Assembly (NCBI GenBank): GCA_905182725.1
Contig: CAJJCQ010000055.1
Location: 1-48,807 of the forward strand
Origin: an uncultured Candidatus Poseidoniales archaeon
GTDB taxonomy: Archaea > Thermoplasmatota > Poseidoniia > Poseidoniales > Poseidoniaceae
Direction of reading: 5' to 3'
DNA: 48,807 bases
The notes under the pieces are model-generated. The model was given only the letters and a program-made list of their open reading frames with translations, ran no database searches and was not told the origin of the DNA. The translations under genes and the position numbers were made by a program. Numbering within the stretch: the first letter of the stretch is position 1; every line of letters begins with the position of its first letter. This document shows positions 34,458 to 43,360 of this stretch, one piece after another.

Positions 34458-37400
34458 TCACTTGAGCCAAGCGTTGAGTGAACGGCTATTTTTGGCAATT
34501 CCAAAGCCAAATTGTTCTTCGAAAGCACGAGCGACGAGTGTGAAATCACCATCACGGGTTGCAATCAATACTGTTCCAAGGTCTTGAAGAGATTGAGTTG
34601 CCAGTTGTGAAGCAATACGCATCAGAGTTCTATCCGGTGCTTCTGGGTAAATATCACGGCCTTCGAGAACGGTGCGGATTGGTTCTCCACGAGTTCGCTT
34701 CATAGCAGTGATTTCTTCGTAAATTTCTGTTGATTCAAGTAAGAACGTTTCAATCGCTGCTTTCGTATCTTCCGAGCCTGCTTCGGATTCAATTTCCAAA
34801 TCCATTGGACTCCACGTGTTGTAATCCTTGATGACTTCATTTACGAGTGTAGTGAGTGTCTTTGCGTTGAAAATATTATCAAGTAATTCTGGAGATACTA
34901 AAGCATCATCGAATCGGCTCTTAAGTTGATTAATTCCTGAAGCGATACCGGTTAATTCTTGCTTGACAATATCGGGTAACCATAATTGCAATTTCTTATC
35001 ATTCGCCTTGCTGAGGAGGATTTTATGGAAACTTCCTTGCCCTTGAATATCAAGACTGATTTCACCAACGAGGTGTAACTTTTCAGAGATTCGACCGATT
35101 AAAGCATCGACCAAAATATTGGTATCGACAATGACCAATGGAACAAGGGAAAGATTACGCAGATAACGACGAGAGGCGTTTGGAATTTGAGATTTATTGA
35201 CAGAGAAAAGAGATAATTCAGCCTGTTGCAAACTTCGAATTTCAGTTTCGTTGAAATATGCACTGTTTTGGGCCCGTTCAAGGAACATTAAACCGTCAAC
35301 AGGACGAACCTTTGCAGCTTCACTTGCAAGTGAGTAGACTTCATCTGTTGATGGAGAACCGAATTGCATCAGTTGGTTAAACCGGGTATCGAACGTATTC
35401 TTTTGTCTTCGGCGGTTCTTATGCAACGAGTTTGTTGCAGCAGTAACTCTTCCACAAAATGGATCTGTTGGAAGTGGCCGTGGGTGTTCGTGAGGATAGG
35501 TTTTGAGCATGTCCAAATCGTCTTCTGCATGGTAGACTCTCATGACTTCAATCATTTCGCCTTCCTCATTTTCTTCCATTTCCATTTTGGTTCTTTTAAC
35601 GAACTCTTTCAGTAAACGGGTTGCTGAATTGGTATCTTTTGATTTGGCTGTATGAGAAACTCGTAGATACAATTGGAACCGTTGGGTAATTGCACTCTTG
35701 AGAGCAGGTTGTGCATCAAGGAGTTCAACTGCTTCTCGCCATTGCTCAGCGAATGCCAAATGGATGAGGGCTTTACGATACAAAGTAAGTGAATATTCGT
35801 AATCAAATTCTTCATGATCTCCTGCTTTACGATAGTCGCGGGCAGCATTCAATTCTTCTTGGTTTGATGCATAAACAGCCGCACGTGCAAGGGTGTGCCA
35901 TGGTGATAAGGCGTCATGGTTTTGGTACCAGCGAACAAGTGATGGCAGTCCTATATCGTGCTCTAACACCAAATGACGCACGCTGTGAATCATTCCAGTT
36001 GGGATAATCGAATTGCTCAACAAGGTATTGAGGGTCTCGATATGCTCAACATCTGAATTTCCGTGTTGAAGCATCAAAGCCACGTGATTAAGACGTAATG
36101 TTGCGATTACCGCATTGAAAAGAACACGTTCCATATCGGTGAGTTGTGCTGAAGCAATACTTTGTTCGAGATTTGAAAGGTGGGTCGAGGAGGCAATTCC
36201 ACTACCGCCATCTCTGAGTGCTTGACGAATCGGTCCAAAGGCCAGAAGGCCTTGTTTGTCAAGTACCGTAGTAAGGCGGTTATCTTCGATGTTTTCCCCT
36301 TCGAACAGCATGAGCAGTGCTTCAGATGTTGACGAGAAAGAGTCGGGTGCATCAATGCTGTGAACTTCTGAAAGGGCTGCTCTTCGGGCTCCTCGGACTT
36401 TGATCCAAAGTTCATTATCACTTCCTGCATCAAGTAAGTGGGATACAAGTAAGGTTTCGTAAGGGTGAGATATTGGAATCAAATCATTGGATGTTACCAT
36501 TTGAGCAAGGAGATTTAATTCCATACTTTGTGTATAGATGTCAATCAGAAGAGGGAAAACGCTTTCCCAAGCTTCACTTGATTCGTGCGAGAGATTCTTT
36601 GCAGCCATAGAACGGATGTGCAAAGGTAATGATTTCATTTGAATCAATGCCACCAGTGACCCATCATCCAAAATTGGAATTTGTTCAAGGAGCCATTGAT
36701 CAATTACATCGCCTGAGAGTTCAGAAAGCAAAGGCGCTAATGTTGACAACTCGGTATGATGGTCGAGTTTCAAACTGGTCAGAAGTTGAATTGTTTCTTC
36801 CGATTTTCCTTCTTTGTGAAGTGCGTTCAACCGCCACCACATAATTTTCTCCATTTGAACCGCATTCGTGGTATGTTCGCGAAGTAATTCGAGTCCTTCA
36901 GCGAGTTGCTTCGAAGAAAGTTTTGATGCTGCATCTGGGGGATTCTCCCAAGCCAAAAGTTGCCGCGCTGCTGCCAATGAATGGTTTCCTTTTGCGGTTC
37001 TTGATTTCTTCCAGTCCAACACTTTGCCTTGGCGAAGCATGTGAAGGTCATTCAGTTGTTCAGCCAAGTCTGCATCGATCTCTTTGAGACGGTCGAGAGA
37101 TTCTGCAGGGTCTTTGTCAGATGCTAATGCCAACAGTGCACTCAATGCTGAGGCTTGTCCTTCCAGATGGTAAAGGATTTCCGCCGGGTGCAATTGTCTT
37201 CCCGAGGAAAGTTGTGAAACAATGTTTCGGAGTGCTACTTGAGATTCTGCGTCTGTAACAGTAACTGAGATTTCCTCAATGGCTGCTACCAAATCCTCGG
37301 TATTCAAAGGATTGATGAAAGCCAAATCCAATTTCACCTTCTTACCTGCTTTTGCCTTGCTCACTTTTGCTTTCGGGAAAGCAGCAAATTGGCCGAGAAT

Positions 37401-37847
37401 TGCAGTCCGTTGAGCGAGGTCGAGCCAAACCGGGTGAACTCCCTTTTCCAAACATGTTTCACGCAATGATTTCTCGGTGGTTTCCCATTCTTCTTCCCAC
37501 TCTTCTTTGTTGAGAAGTTTGTGGACCATCAAAACTGCAAGTCGATAAGCGGAACTGTAATCTGAAGGGAGGAGCATTTCTGTGGCTGATGGAAGTGAGT
37601 CCATTGGGCCAGAAGCGCCTCGGCCTCCACGACGGTTTCTACCCCGGCCACCGGATGGTCGGCGACGGGATGGTGAATCTGATTCATCTTCATCAGCCGC
37701 AGGAAGTTCTGTCTCGGCAAGGGCCAAAAGGAGAATTGGGCGCCAAGGTTTCTCGAGTAATTGCCAGTCAGCAGTTTTCACTACTAATGACTGACGTCGA
37801 GGTTTTGTGACGTTGGTTTTGAAAGCAACTTCAAGACAATTGGACAT
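34458..37847 (-). CDS. Very large helical protein with C-terminal PIN nuclease domain
   Basis: About 1129 residues. Residues 50-80 are a low-complexity Arg/Gly/Ser segment (SRRRPSGGRGRNRRGGRGAS). About 800 residues of helical solenoid-like repeats follow. From about residue 900 there is a PIN domain: VIVDTNILVDALIG (first Asp and T/N), QELTG in the middle, and IATRDGDFTLVAR (acidic pair) near the end, so the Mg2+-binding acidic set looks intact. PIN domains cut RNA in toxins, rRNA processing and decay. The RG-rich tail suggests RNA binding. This is not a usual toxin-sized protein; no antitoxin is adjacent. The ATG at 37847 is chosen over TTG 37862. Confidence 0.8.
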   Translation of the reverse strand: MSNCLEVAFKTNVTKPRRQSLVVKTADWQLLEKPWRPILLLALAETELPAADEDESDSPSRRRPSGGRGRNRRGGRGASGPMDSLPSATEMLLPSDYSSAYRLAVLMVHKLLNKEEWEEEWETTEKSLRETCLEKGVHPVWLDLAQRTAILGQFAAFPKAKVSKAKAGKKVKLDLAFINPLNTEDLVAAIEEISVTVTDAESQVALRNIVSQLSSGRQLHPAEILYHLEGQASALSALLALASDKDPAESLDRLKEIDADLAEQLNDLHMLRQGKVLDWKKSRTAKGNHSLAAARQLLAWENPPDAASKLSSKQLAEGLELLREHTTNAVQMEKIMWWRLNALHKEGKSEETIQLLTSLKLDHHTELSTLAPLLSELSGDVIDQWLLEQIPILDDGSLVALIQMKSLPLHIRSMAAKNLSHESSEAWESVFPLLIDIYTQSMELNLLAQMVTSNDLIPISHPYETLLVSHLLDAGSDNELWIKVRGARRAALSEVHSIDAPDSFSSTSEALLMLFEGENIEDNRLTTVLDKQGLLAFGPIRQALRDGGSGIASSTHLSNLEQSIASAQLTDMERVLFNAVIATLRLNHVALMLQHGNSDVEHIETLNTLLSNSIIPTGMIHSVRHLVLEHDIGLPSLVRWYQNHDALSPWHTLARAAVYASNQEELNAARDYRKAGDHEEFDYEYSLTLYRKALIHLAFAEQWREAVELLDAQPALKSAITQRFQLYLRVSHTAKSKDTNSATRLLKEFVKRTKMEMEENEEGEMIEVMRVYHAEDDLDMLKTYPHEHPRPLPTDPFCGRVTAATNSLHKNRRRQKNTFDTRFNQLMQFGSPSTDEVYSLASEAAKVRPVDGLMFLERAQNSAYFNETEIRSLQQAELSLFSVNKSQIPNASRRYLRNLSLVPLVIVDTNILVDALIGRISEKLHLVGEISLDIQGQGSFHKILLSKANDKKLQLWLPDIVKQELTGIASGINQLKSRFDDALVSPELLDNIFNAKTLTTLVNEVIKDYNTWSPMDLEIESEAGSEDTKAAIETFLLESTEIYEEITAMKRTRGEPIRTVLEGRDIYPEAPDRTLMRIASQLATQSLQDLGTVLIATRDGDFTLVARAFEEQFGFGIAKNSRSLNAWLK

Positions 37848-38006
37848 GTGGCTCTCTTGCAATGCTCCCCCTCCTCTCCCATTGGCTCAACCTACCCTCC
37901 TTCAATCCACCGGAAGCGTCATCTAGAACTCAAATCGATTCGTTTCCTTTAGAAGTCTACGAACATCCTTGAACAAAGAACACTTGGAGGTAGTTGGAGG
38001 AATAGC

Positions 38007-38471
38007 ATGGACATCGTTCGTATTGTAGTTTTATTGCTCCATCCTTTACTTGCAACAGGGCTGCTTGGTTGGATTTGGTGGCAATATTCTTGGCGCAGAA
38101 AAAGCCATGAACTCAAAGGCGAGTCGCGGAACAAAGCGCTCAATCAACATGAAAAATACGGTAACAGGCTGATTTGGTCTGCATTTTTCGTGATTTGTAT
38201 TGCCTTTTTGAGTCGCGCTTTTGTCGGTTGGAGAGAAAATGAAAGTTTTGTCACGGCATTCGAACCGAGCCTTCATGGATTCATGGGCCCGGTTGGATTT
38301 GTTTTGCTGTTCTTACTCGCACGGATGGGTCGTCGAGCTCGTGATGCTCGAAAGGGTGGTGAAAAATTCGCCCACCATGCATTGAAACATGGGCGAGCTG
38401 CTGACTTGATTGTAGTCCTCGCTTTCCTTCATGCCTTCTTGGGGTTCTTGCAAATTTTCAAAGTCTTGTGA
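38007..38471 (+). CDS. Four-helix membrane protein with conserved-looking His residues
   Basis: 154 residues with four TM helices (about 4-27, 55-73, 88-106, 131-152). Histidines lie in or at the ends of helices: H12, H48, H90, H128, H142. This layout resembles small haem-binding membrane families such as DUF4079/DUF420 or cytochrome b561-like proteins, but no family is certain. A strong AG-rich GGAGG segment (TTGGAGGAATAGC) precedes ATG 38007. It is convergent with the DHH gene (2-base gap). Confidence 0.65.
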   Translation: MDIVRIVVLLLHPLLATGLLGWIWWQYSWRRKSHELKGESRNKALNQHEKYGNRLIWSAFFVICIAFLSRAFVGWRENESFVTAFEPSLHGFMGPVGFVLLFLLARMGRRARDARKGGEKFAHHALKHGRAADLIVVLAFLHAFLGFLQIFKVL

Positions 38472-38473
38472 AC

Positions 38474-39472
38474 TCACTGTATAGCAAGTTCTTCGCTCCG
38501 GTTTCGCCACATTCGAAGCCATGTCTCGAGGTTTGAGTCTACTCCTGGTGCTTGAATTCGACAACCACAAGCATTCGCATGGCCTCCACCCGTTGGATCC
38601 ATTGCAGTTGCTAATCGTGATAAATCATATCGGCCTTGGCCATTTTCCAGAAATGAATTCGCATAGAAACTTGCCGAAAGAGCTGGACGGTTTGGGGTTT
38701 CAATCGAACCGTCAGCATACCCGTGAATGATGCAGCACGCGTCTGCCCTCTCTCCAGCCCATGCAGTGACTAAGTAACCGTTTGAGCGAACTCCTTTTTC
38801 ATCCATACGACAAACAGCAAGACGGTCAATGATTTCAGTATGTTGTTCGACAACTGCTTGCGCTGCTTTACGTTCATGCCGTGCCCTCTCAATGTGAGGA
38901 GATATTTTTGGGTCTTGTAAAACTTCATCCAGGGTTGAACCTTGAGAAAGTAAAGTGAGAACATGGTGCATGTGTTCTGATTCTCTAAGTGAAAGCGAGC
39001 GAGCGAGTTGGAGGATTGGGCCATCTTCAATAAATTCCTCGCGGGTGATTTGACCTGAATCAAGTGCATCAACTACCGGCATTATTTCTTCTAAGTGTGA
39101 GACATCGATATAGGGACTCAAGACATCATAGGCAAGCCGAGCAGCAGAGGGTGTTGCTTCCCAGTGACAGGTACCTCCATTGAGAATAAACTGCGCCTCC
39201 TCTTCTTCATTCGGGCGATTGGTTTGATGGTGATCTAAATACCAGCCGCATTCAGGGTGGAAAGGTAAATCCACCATTGCCGTAGAACGGTCAACCAATG
39301 CATCGATGGCTCCTGAACGGACTAATGCAGCATGGGCGAAATGAACTTCTGCATCTGGGTTAGCTGCTTTGAGCACTGCAGCTGCACAAAGTCCGTCGAG
39401 ATCTGAATCAGCGATAATTCGACTAAACTCAGGTAATCCTGCTCGTTTCAATGGCGTCGAAGAAGGAGGCAT
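38474..39472 (-). CDS. DHH/DHHA1 phosphoesterase (RecJ/NrnA-like)
   Basis: About 332 residues from the ATG at 39472 (MPPSSTPLKRAG). The DHH domain has RIIADSDLDGLCAAAVL (first metal Asp pair), VDLPFHPECGWYLDHHQTN (DHH motif) and further acidic positions. The C-terminal DHHA1 domain has the GGGHANACGCRI substrate motif. Members hydrolyse phosphodiesters in ssDNA, oligonucleotides or cyclic dinucleotides; archaeal relatives include RecJ/GAN-type proteins that work with the replisome. The exact substrate is not visible. A GTG at 39526 is an alternative start. It is divergent from the Nudix gene. Confidence 0.88.
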   Translation of the reverse strand: MPPSSTPLKRAGLPEFSRIIADSDLDGLCAAAVLKAANPDAEVHFAHAALVRSGAIDALVDRSTAMVDLPFHPECGWYLDHHQTNRPNEEEEAQFILNGGTCHWEATPSAARLAYDVLSPYIDVSHLEEIMPVVDALDSGQITREEFIEDGPILQLARSLSLRESEHMHHVLTLLSQGSTLDEVLQDPKISPHIERARHERKAAQAVVEQHTEIIDRLAVCRMDEKGVRSNGYLVTAWAGERADACCIIHGYADGSIETPNRPALSASFYANSFLENGQGRYDLSRLATAMDPTGGGHANACGCRIQAPGVDSNLETWLRMWRNRSEELAIQ

Positions 39473-39560
39473 GACGCGATGGGTGTGCGCGCTGGCCAAG
39501 AAGGTTTTTGGTGAACATTTCTCCACAATTGACTTGACCTATTGCCAGTCTGCTTAATTC

Positions 39561-39971
39561 ATGGAGACCTCGTGTGGCATCGTTTTGGTCAATTACGGGA
39601 CAATTCTTCTCCTCCAATATCCGCAAGGCCACTGGGATTTCCCCAAAGGGCATATTGAAGAAAATGATGATGACCATCATGCAACGGCTCGGCGTGAACT
39701 TGGAGAGGAGACTGGAATTGATGAAATTGAATTTGTTCCGGGTTTTGTTGAGCGAAGTGAATATTCATACTGGCACAAGGGCCGTAAACGGACGAAGCAA
39801 GTCTACTGGTATTTGGCTGAGACAGAACGTATTACAGTCACGCTCTCACATGAACACCAAGGCCATATGTGGCTGGATTGGGAACAAGCAAATGAACAAC
39901 TCACGCATGATGAAACACGGAGCATTCTCGAAAATGCACGACGCCATATGATTTCTCTTGGCAAGGAATGA
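39561..39971 (+). CDS. Nudix hydrolase (Ap4A-type)
   Basis: A 136-residue protein. The Nudix box is GHIEENDDDHHATARRELGEETGI (residues 31-54). The REL-x-EE-x-GI part is complete, but the G-x5-E-x7 part is one residue longer than the consensus, and the first conserved Glu is replaced by Asp or shifted. The surrounding sequence, CGIVLVNYGTILLLQYPQGHWDFPKG at the front and RTKQVYWYLAETERI behind, fits the diadenosine-tetraphosphate hydrolase-like group. It is divergent from the DHH gene and convergent with the cobalamin gene. Confidence 0.88.
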   Translation: METSCGIVLVNYGTILLLQYPQGHWDFPKGHIEENDDDHHATARRELGEETGIDEIEFVPGFVERSEYSYWHKGRKRTKQVYWYLAETERITVTLSHEHQGHMWLDWEQANEQLTHDETRSILENARRHMISLGKE

Positions 39972-39972
39972 T

Positions 39973-40668
39973 TCAAAGTTGCTTGAATTCCTCATCGTTC
40001 TGATTTAATTTACGAATCAAAGCACCAACGCCAGTTTCTGGGCCTCTACGTCCGAGTGGCATCCAAAGTGATTCTTCATTTCCAAGGCCCAAACAAACCC
40101 AGCGCCCGAAAACAAAGAACCAATCTGAGAGGCGGTTAAGGTAGACAAGAACAAGTGGTCGAACCGCATCATCTCCTTCTGATTCAGCAAGACGAAGAAC
40201 AGTACGCTCGAGACGCCGAGTAACGGTGCGAGTAAGATGAATTACGGCTTCTGGGCCTCCACCAGAGGGGAGAATAAAGCTAGTCAGTGGTTCGAGTTGT
40301 TCGAGCCATGCATCCATTTCATCGACCAATACCGATGCTTGGTTCTCATTCAAAACAACCATTCCTTCGGGTAATTCCGTTGGTGGGCATGCTAATTCAG
40401 CTCCAAGGTCAAAAAGTTCGTTTTGTAGTCGGGGAAGAACTTGGTTCGCAATCAATTGAACACGTTGAACAGTAGTTCGGTTGCCTCCATCTTCATGCTT
40501 TGGGAGACGGGCAATTTCCATTAGGCACATTCCAAGAAGCGCGTTGAGTTCATCGCATGTGCCGACTGCTTCAAGACGCGGGTCAGTTTTTGAACGTCGT
40601 GACCCATCGACGAGTGAAGTTTGACCTTCGTCTCCTGTACCTGTATAGACTCGCGTGATACGTACCAT
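39973..40668 (-). CDS. Cob(I)alamin adenosyltransferase (PduO type)
   Basis: A 231-residue enzyme that moves the adenosyl group of ATP to cob(I)alamin to make coenzyme B12. Landmarks: RVYTGTGDEGQTSLVDGSRRSK at the N-terminus (ATP-binding), AVGTCDELNALLG, LFDLGAELACP, the cofactor and ATP-binding LPSGGGPEAVIHLTRTVTRRLER, and the C-terminal YLNRLSDWFFVFGR. All are in the order found in PduO/MMAB enzymes. No B12-dependent mutase is in the window. It is co-directional with the DUF2203 gene upstream (24-base gap). Confidence 0.93.
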   Translation of the reverse strand: MVRITRVYTGTGDEGQTSLVDGSRRSKTDPRLEAVGTCDELNALLGMCLMEIARLPKHEDGGNRTTVQRVQLIANQVLPRLQNELFDLGAELACPPTELPEGMVVLNENQASVLVDEMDAWLEQLEPLTSFILPSGGGPEAVIHLTRTVTRRLERTVLRLAESEGDDAVRPLVLVYLNRLSDWFFVFGRWVCLGLGNEESLWMPLGRRGPETGVGALIRKLNQNDEEFKQL

Positions 40669-40692
40669 GACTCTGCCTCAGGCAACCCCAAG

Positions 40693-41178
40693 TCATGCTT
40701 CTATGAGTGGTTTTCGGGCGAGGAAACTTGCATCGATTGGATGATACCATTCAATATCTTCTTCACCAAAGCGCCATGAATACAATGCCAGATGCTGATC
40801 GACCACTCCATACCATTCTAATCGGCCAGGTTCTAGGCAAGCGATTCGCGTCCCAGTCGCTTCGATTCTTGACGTTACACTTTGCCAATGAGTCACAAGT
40901 TGTGCTAATTGTTCAGCAACTTCTACGACATGTTCACTTTCCGCTTCGAGCGATTCAAGTAAGACTTCCAGTTCTTCGGTAAGGTCGTGGGCCTCATCAC
41001 TCATCGCTTGGAGCTCTGCCAACCATCGAGTTACTTTCTGTAAGTTCTCTCTGGCATCTTCAAGAGAAACAATTCTTGCACCTTTCGGCAGAGTACGCAA
41101 TGCTACATCTTCGTCCGCCAATGAACAGACATCCATTGGACGTCCTGAAAAGAAGGGGAGATCTGAGTGCTCTTTCAC
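40693..41178 (-). CDS. DUF2203 family protein
   Basis: 161 residues. After a 30-residue lead, IVSLEDARENLQKVTRWLAEL starts the usual two-helix coiled coil of DUF2203. The sequence then runs through THWQSVTSRIEATGTRIACLEPGRLEWYG and the diagnostic LYSWRFGEEDIEWYHPIDA, with FLARKPL at the end. Known members end in the W..GE..I.YWH...GF..R.PL pattern, which is clear here. The function is unknown. It is upstream of the cobalamin adenosyltransferase gene, on the same strand. Confidence 0.8.
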   Translation of the reverse strand: MKEHSDLPFFSGRPMDVCSLADEDVALRTLPKGARIVSLEDARENLQKVTRWLAELQAMSDEAHDLTEELEVLLESLEAESEHVVEVAEQLAQLVTHWQSVTSRIEATGTRIACLEPGRLEWYGVVDQHLALYSWRFGEEDIEWYHPIDASFLARKPLIEA

Positions 41179-41272
41179 ATGCGTTCCTTAACTTGAAGGA
41201 CCATCAAGTCATCGGCGGAGAACAATGATTTTCGCCGTTTTTGAGGGGTTTAAGAAGAAACGGCGCTCAGTG

Positions 41273-41554
41273 TCATGCCGAAGGTAAAGGTGATTGAAAC
41301 TTCGGAACAAGTTTTTTTGCAAATCGGAGAAAGACGGCTGAACCGATTCCTACCCATATCATTAATTCCACGATCAAAACTGCATAATACAGTGGTCCGA
41401 ATTCTTTGAGAAGAGTGATTGCATCATACGGCACACCGTAAAACGCCACATAGGCTGCTTGGGAAAGAAGGCTCGAAGAGAACCAGATAACAACAGCCAG
41501 CCAAAAAAAGGTGCCTCGTGTCCATTCTTCTTGTGGCTTCAATGTTTTTCCCAT
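41273..41554 (-). CDS. Small two-helix membrane protein
   Basis: 93 residues. One TM helix is FFWLAVVIWFSSSLLSQAAYVAFYG (residues 16-40) and a second is YYAVLIVELMIWVGIGSAVFLRF. No family is recognised. The region before the ATG is very AT-rich (TATAAAAACAATATATTA reads toward the start on the minus strand, about 41558-41574), which may be its promoter. Spaces of 94 and 109 bases on either side contain no other gene that I can support. Confidence 0.6.
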   Translation of the reverse strand: MGKTLKPQEEWTRGTFFWLAVVIWFSSSLLSQAAYVAFYGVPYDAITLLKEFGPLYYAVLIVELMIWVGIGSAVFLRFAKKLVPKFQSPLPSA

Positions 41555-41663
41555 GGTAATATATTGTTTTTATACCTCTTAAGCCCTTTGCCTTCATGTA
41601 TCAGAATAAACCCTTTCTCATCTAGAATATTCCGGTTTGGGCAGTAATGTTTCCGGAAAAGGG

Positions 41664-42434
41664 CTATTCTTGTTCGGAGAGGTCGATTGATGGAAGTCGG
41701 AGCGCCCCTGAAGAATCAATTTTCTTCAGTGCCTCATGAATCGCTTGAATCCATTCAACAGCAACAGCTTCTTCACCGCCTACTGCCAGAAGTGATTCAA
41801 ACCATTCTTCCGCCGTATCTTGATCTTCAATGAATAAATGAATCCTGTGAAGTGCAAGGTATGCCATCGGATTCAAGTGCTCTTCCTCAGCATCCCATCC
41901 CTTTTCAAAGCAGGCAATTGCTCCTTTATCGCCGCTGATTTGTCCACGTTGTAGAGCAACCATTCCTGCTTGACTCCAAGCGAGAGGTAAGCGACCAATC
42001 AAAAGGCCACGAAATACCAACCATGTCTGTCCGCCACCAAGCATGACGAGAGAGAAAAAGCCTGCCCATTGTTCAAATTGATTCAGACTACTCCATGTTT
42101 GAATCATCAATCCGCCGACACCCACGCAGAAGAAAAAGCCAGAAAATGGAGCAATGAGCACTTCTCTGCGAGTGCGGATTAAATGGTGAATTCCGGCAAG
42201 AAGGCCGAACGAACCAATTCCGGTGAGTATGACAAGATGTCCGGTTACTGTGACAGGGACGGGTGCCATTTGACCCACAGCGATCAACAAAGTAAGAACC
42301 AAAATGAATTGCCCAAATCTTCGAGAGGGGCGAGGGAAGGGTTGACTTTTCGAACCAATGCACAAGAGAAGGCCGATGATTGCTTCAAAACCAATCAAAA
42401 TCCACTCCAAAGTATTCGTTTCAAATGCTAACAT
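41664..42434 (-). CDS. Multi-pass membrane protein with cytoplasmic helical tail
   Basis: About 256 residues from ATG 42434 (MLAFETNTLEWILIGF). Five or six TM helices fill residues 8-150. The C-terminal 100 residues are soluble helices with a tetratricopeptide-like look (KGAIACFEKGWDAEEEHLNP and LFIEDQDTAEEWFESLLAVG). No family is recognised. The frame is open upstream to 42467 but the extra residues look non-native. It lies 48 bases after rlmH on the same strand. Confidence 0.65.
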   Translation of the reverse strand: MLAFETNTLEWILIGFEAIIGLLLCIGSKSQPFPRPSRRFGQFILVLTLLIAVGQMAPVPVTVTGHLVILTGIGSFGLLAGIHHLIRTRREVLIAPFSGFFFCVGVGGLMIQTWSSLNQFEQWAGFFSLVMLGGGQTWLVFRGLLIGRLPLAWSQAGMVALQRGQISGDKGAIACFEKGWDAEEEHLNPMAYLALHRIHLFIEDQDTAEEWFESLLAVGGEEAVAVEWIQAIHEALKKIDSSGALRLPSIDLSEQE

Positions 42435-42482
42435 AATCGCCCTCTGTATCGCTCGACAAAACGCCACTTTTTGACACTTTGC

Positions 42483-42914
42483 TCAGGCCTTGTGATAAGC
42501 GCTTCCACGCAGAATCTCAGTTGCACGATATAATTGTTCGACCAAAAGAACGCTCGCAAGCTCGTGTGGATAGGTCATTTTTGAAAGAGACAGGCGTTCA
42601 TTGGTGGGAATACTTCCGGAAGGCCAGCCTTGTGCTGGCCCAATCGCCAAATGAGTTTCATCTCCTGCGATGTTCCACTCTTGCACACGGCTAGAAAACT
42701 CGAGAGAGTCCAGCATTTCACCGCCTTCATCCAAATAGATGACCGTGCCTTTTCTTTTTCCAAGGTAACTGGCATAGGCTTCAACACCCATTTTATCCGA
42801 GTGATATTCAATACGAATTCCACGTGATGAAATCCGCTTCGAATACATTTCAATGAGTTCACGGTTTGCTTTCTCCTTTGGAACCCCATGAAGGTGAACC
42901 GTCACTCTTGCCAT
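42483..42914 (-). CDS. rlmH: 23S rRNA pseudouridine methyltransferase RlmH-like (SPOUT)
   Basis: 143 residues, matching the RlmH/YbeA SPOUT family. The trefoil-knot SAM region is AIGPAQGWPSG (G-G-x-G type) and the C-terminal motif is LSLSKMTYPHELASVLLVEQ, then LYRATEILRGSAYHKA. Both are family signatures, the last being the L-EQ-YRA-x-I-x-G-YHK pattern. In bacteria the enzyme methylates pseudouridine 1915 of 23S rRNA in the decoding-centre helix 69. The N-terminal MARVTVHLHG differs somewhat. RlmH is a mostly bacterial enzyme, so transfer or an archaeal adaptation is inferred. Confidence 0.88.
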   Translation of the reverse strand: MARVTVHLHGVPKEKANRELIEMYSKRISSRGIRIEYHSDKMGVEAYASYLGKRKGTVIYLDEGGEMLDSLEFSSRVQEWNIAGDETHLAIGPAQGWPSGSIPTNERLSLSKMTYPHELASVLLVEQLYRATEILRGSAYHKA

Positions 42915-42992
42915 GGTTTTGCCAAGGTGCCCTTCTTCATGAAGCCCTCATACACATGCGTACAAAATGTCTTAGGGAAGGGGCAGTAAGTG

Positions 42993-43334
42993 ATGGGCAT
43001 GGGTTGGTGGCCGTTTGGAAAAAAGGCGAAGGCATATCGGGCCCCTATCAACGATCCTTTGCTGAAGGATAACCGTATTTTAATCTCTGAATTGAGAGAT
43101 GTATGTGAATTGAATTTCGATAACCCAGCCGAAGCCCGGAGAGAAATTCGAAGGATGCAGGTCGAATGGAGCGATGCGGCCCGTGATGGGATTCTGAGTG
43201 ATATCAATCGAAGTGGACTGGATGCTCGTGCTTTTCGTTTGCTTACTTGTGAAGATGTAGAATGGGTAATTTGGCTTGACAATCTTGAATTTTGGAAGCC
43301 TGGTTGGAAACCTGAGGCGGATGACGAGGATTGA
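42993..43334 (+). CDS. Small acidic protein, unknown function
   Basis: 113 residues from ATG 42993 (or 42999). An N-terminal amphipathic lead (MGMGWWPFGKKAKAYRAP) is followed by charged helices (ISELRDVCELNFDNPAEARR, EWSDAARDGILSDINRSGLD) and a Trp-rich strand region (EWVIWLDNLEFWKPGWKP) with an acidic end. No family is recognised. It lies just before the mPGES-2-like gene (26 bases), same strand. Confidence 0.6.
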   Translation: MGMGWWPFGKKAKAYRAPINDPLLKDNRILISELRDVCELNFDNPAEARREIRRMQVEWSDAARDGILSDINRSGLDARAFRLLTCEDVEWVIWLDNLEFWKPGWKPEADDED

Positions 43335-43360
43335 AGAAGGGGCGGCAACCCCCTCATACC

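Noticed and set aside
34458-37847. Toxin-antitoxin system based on the PIN domain
   Set aside because: The protein is over 1100 residues and neither neighbour (icd, small His-rich membrane protein) resembles an antitoxin.
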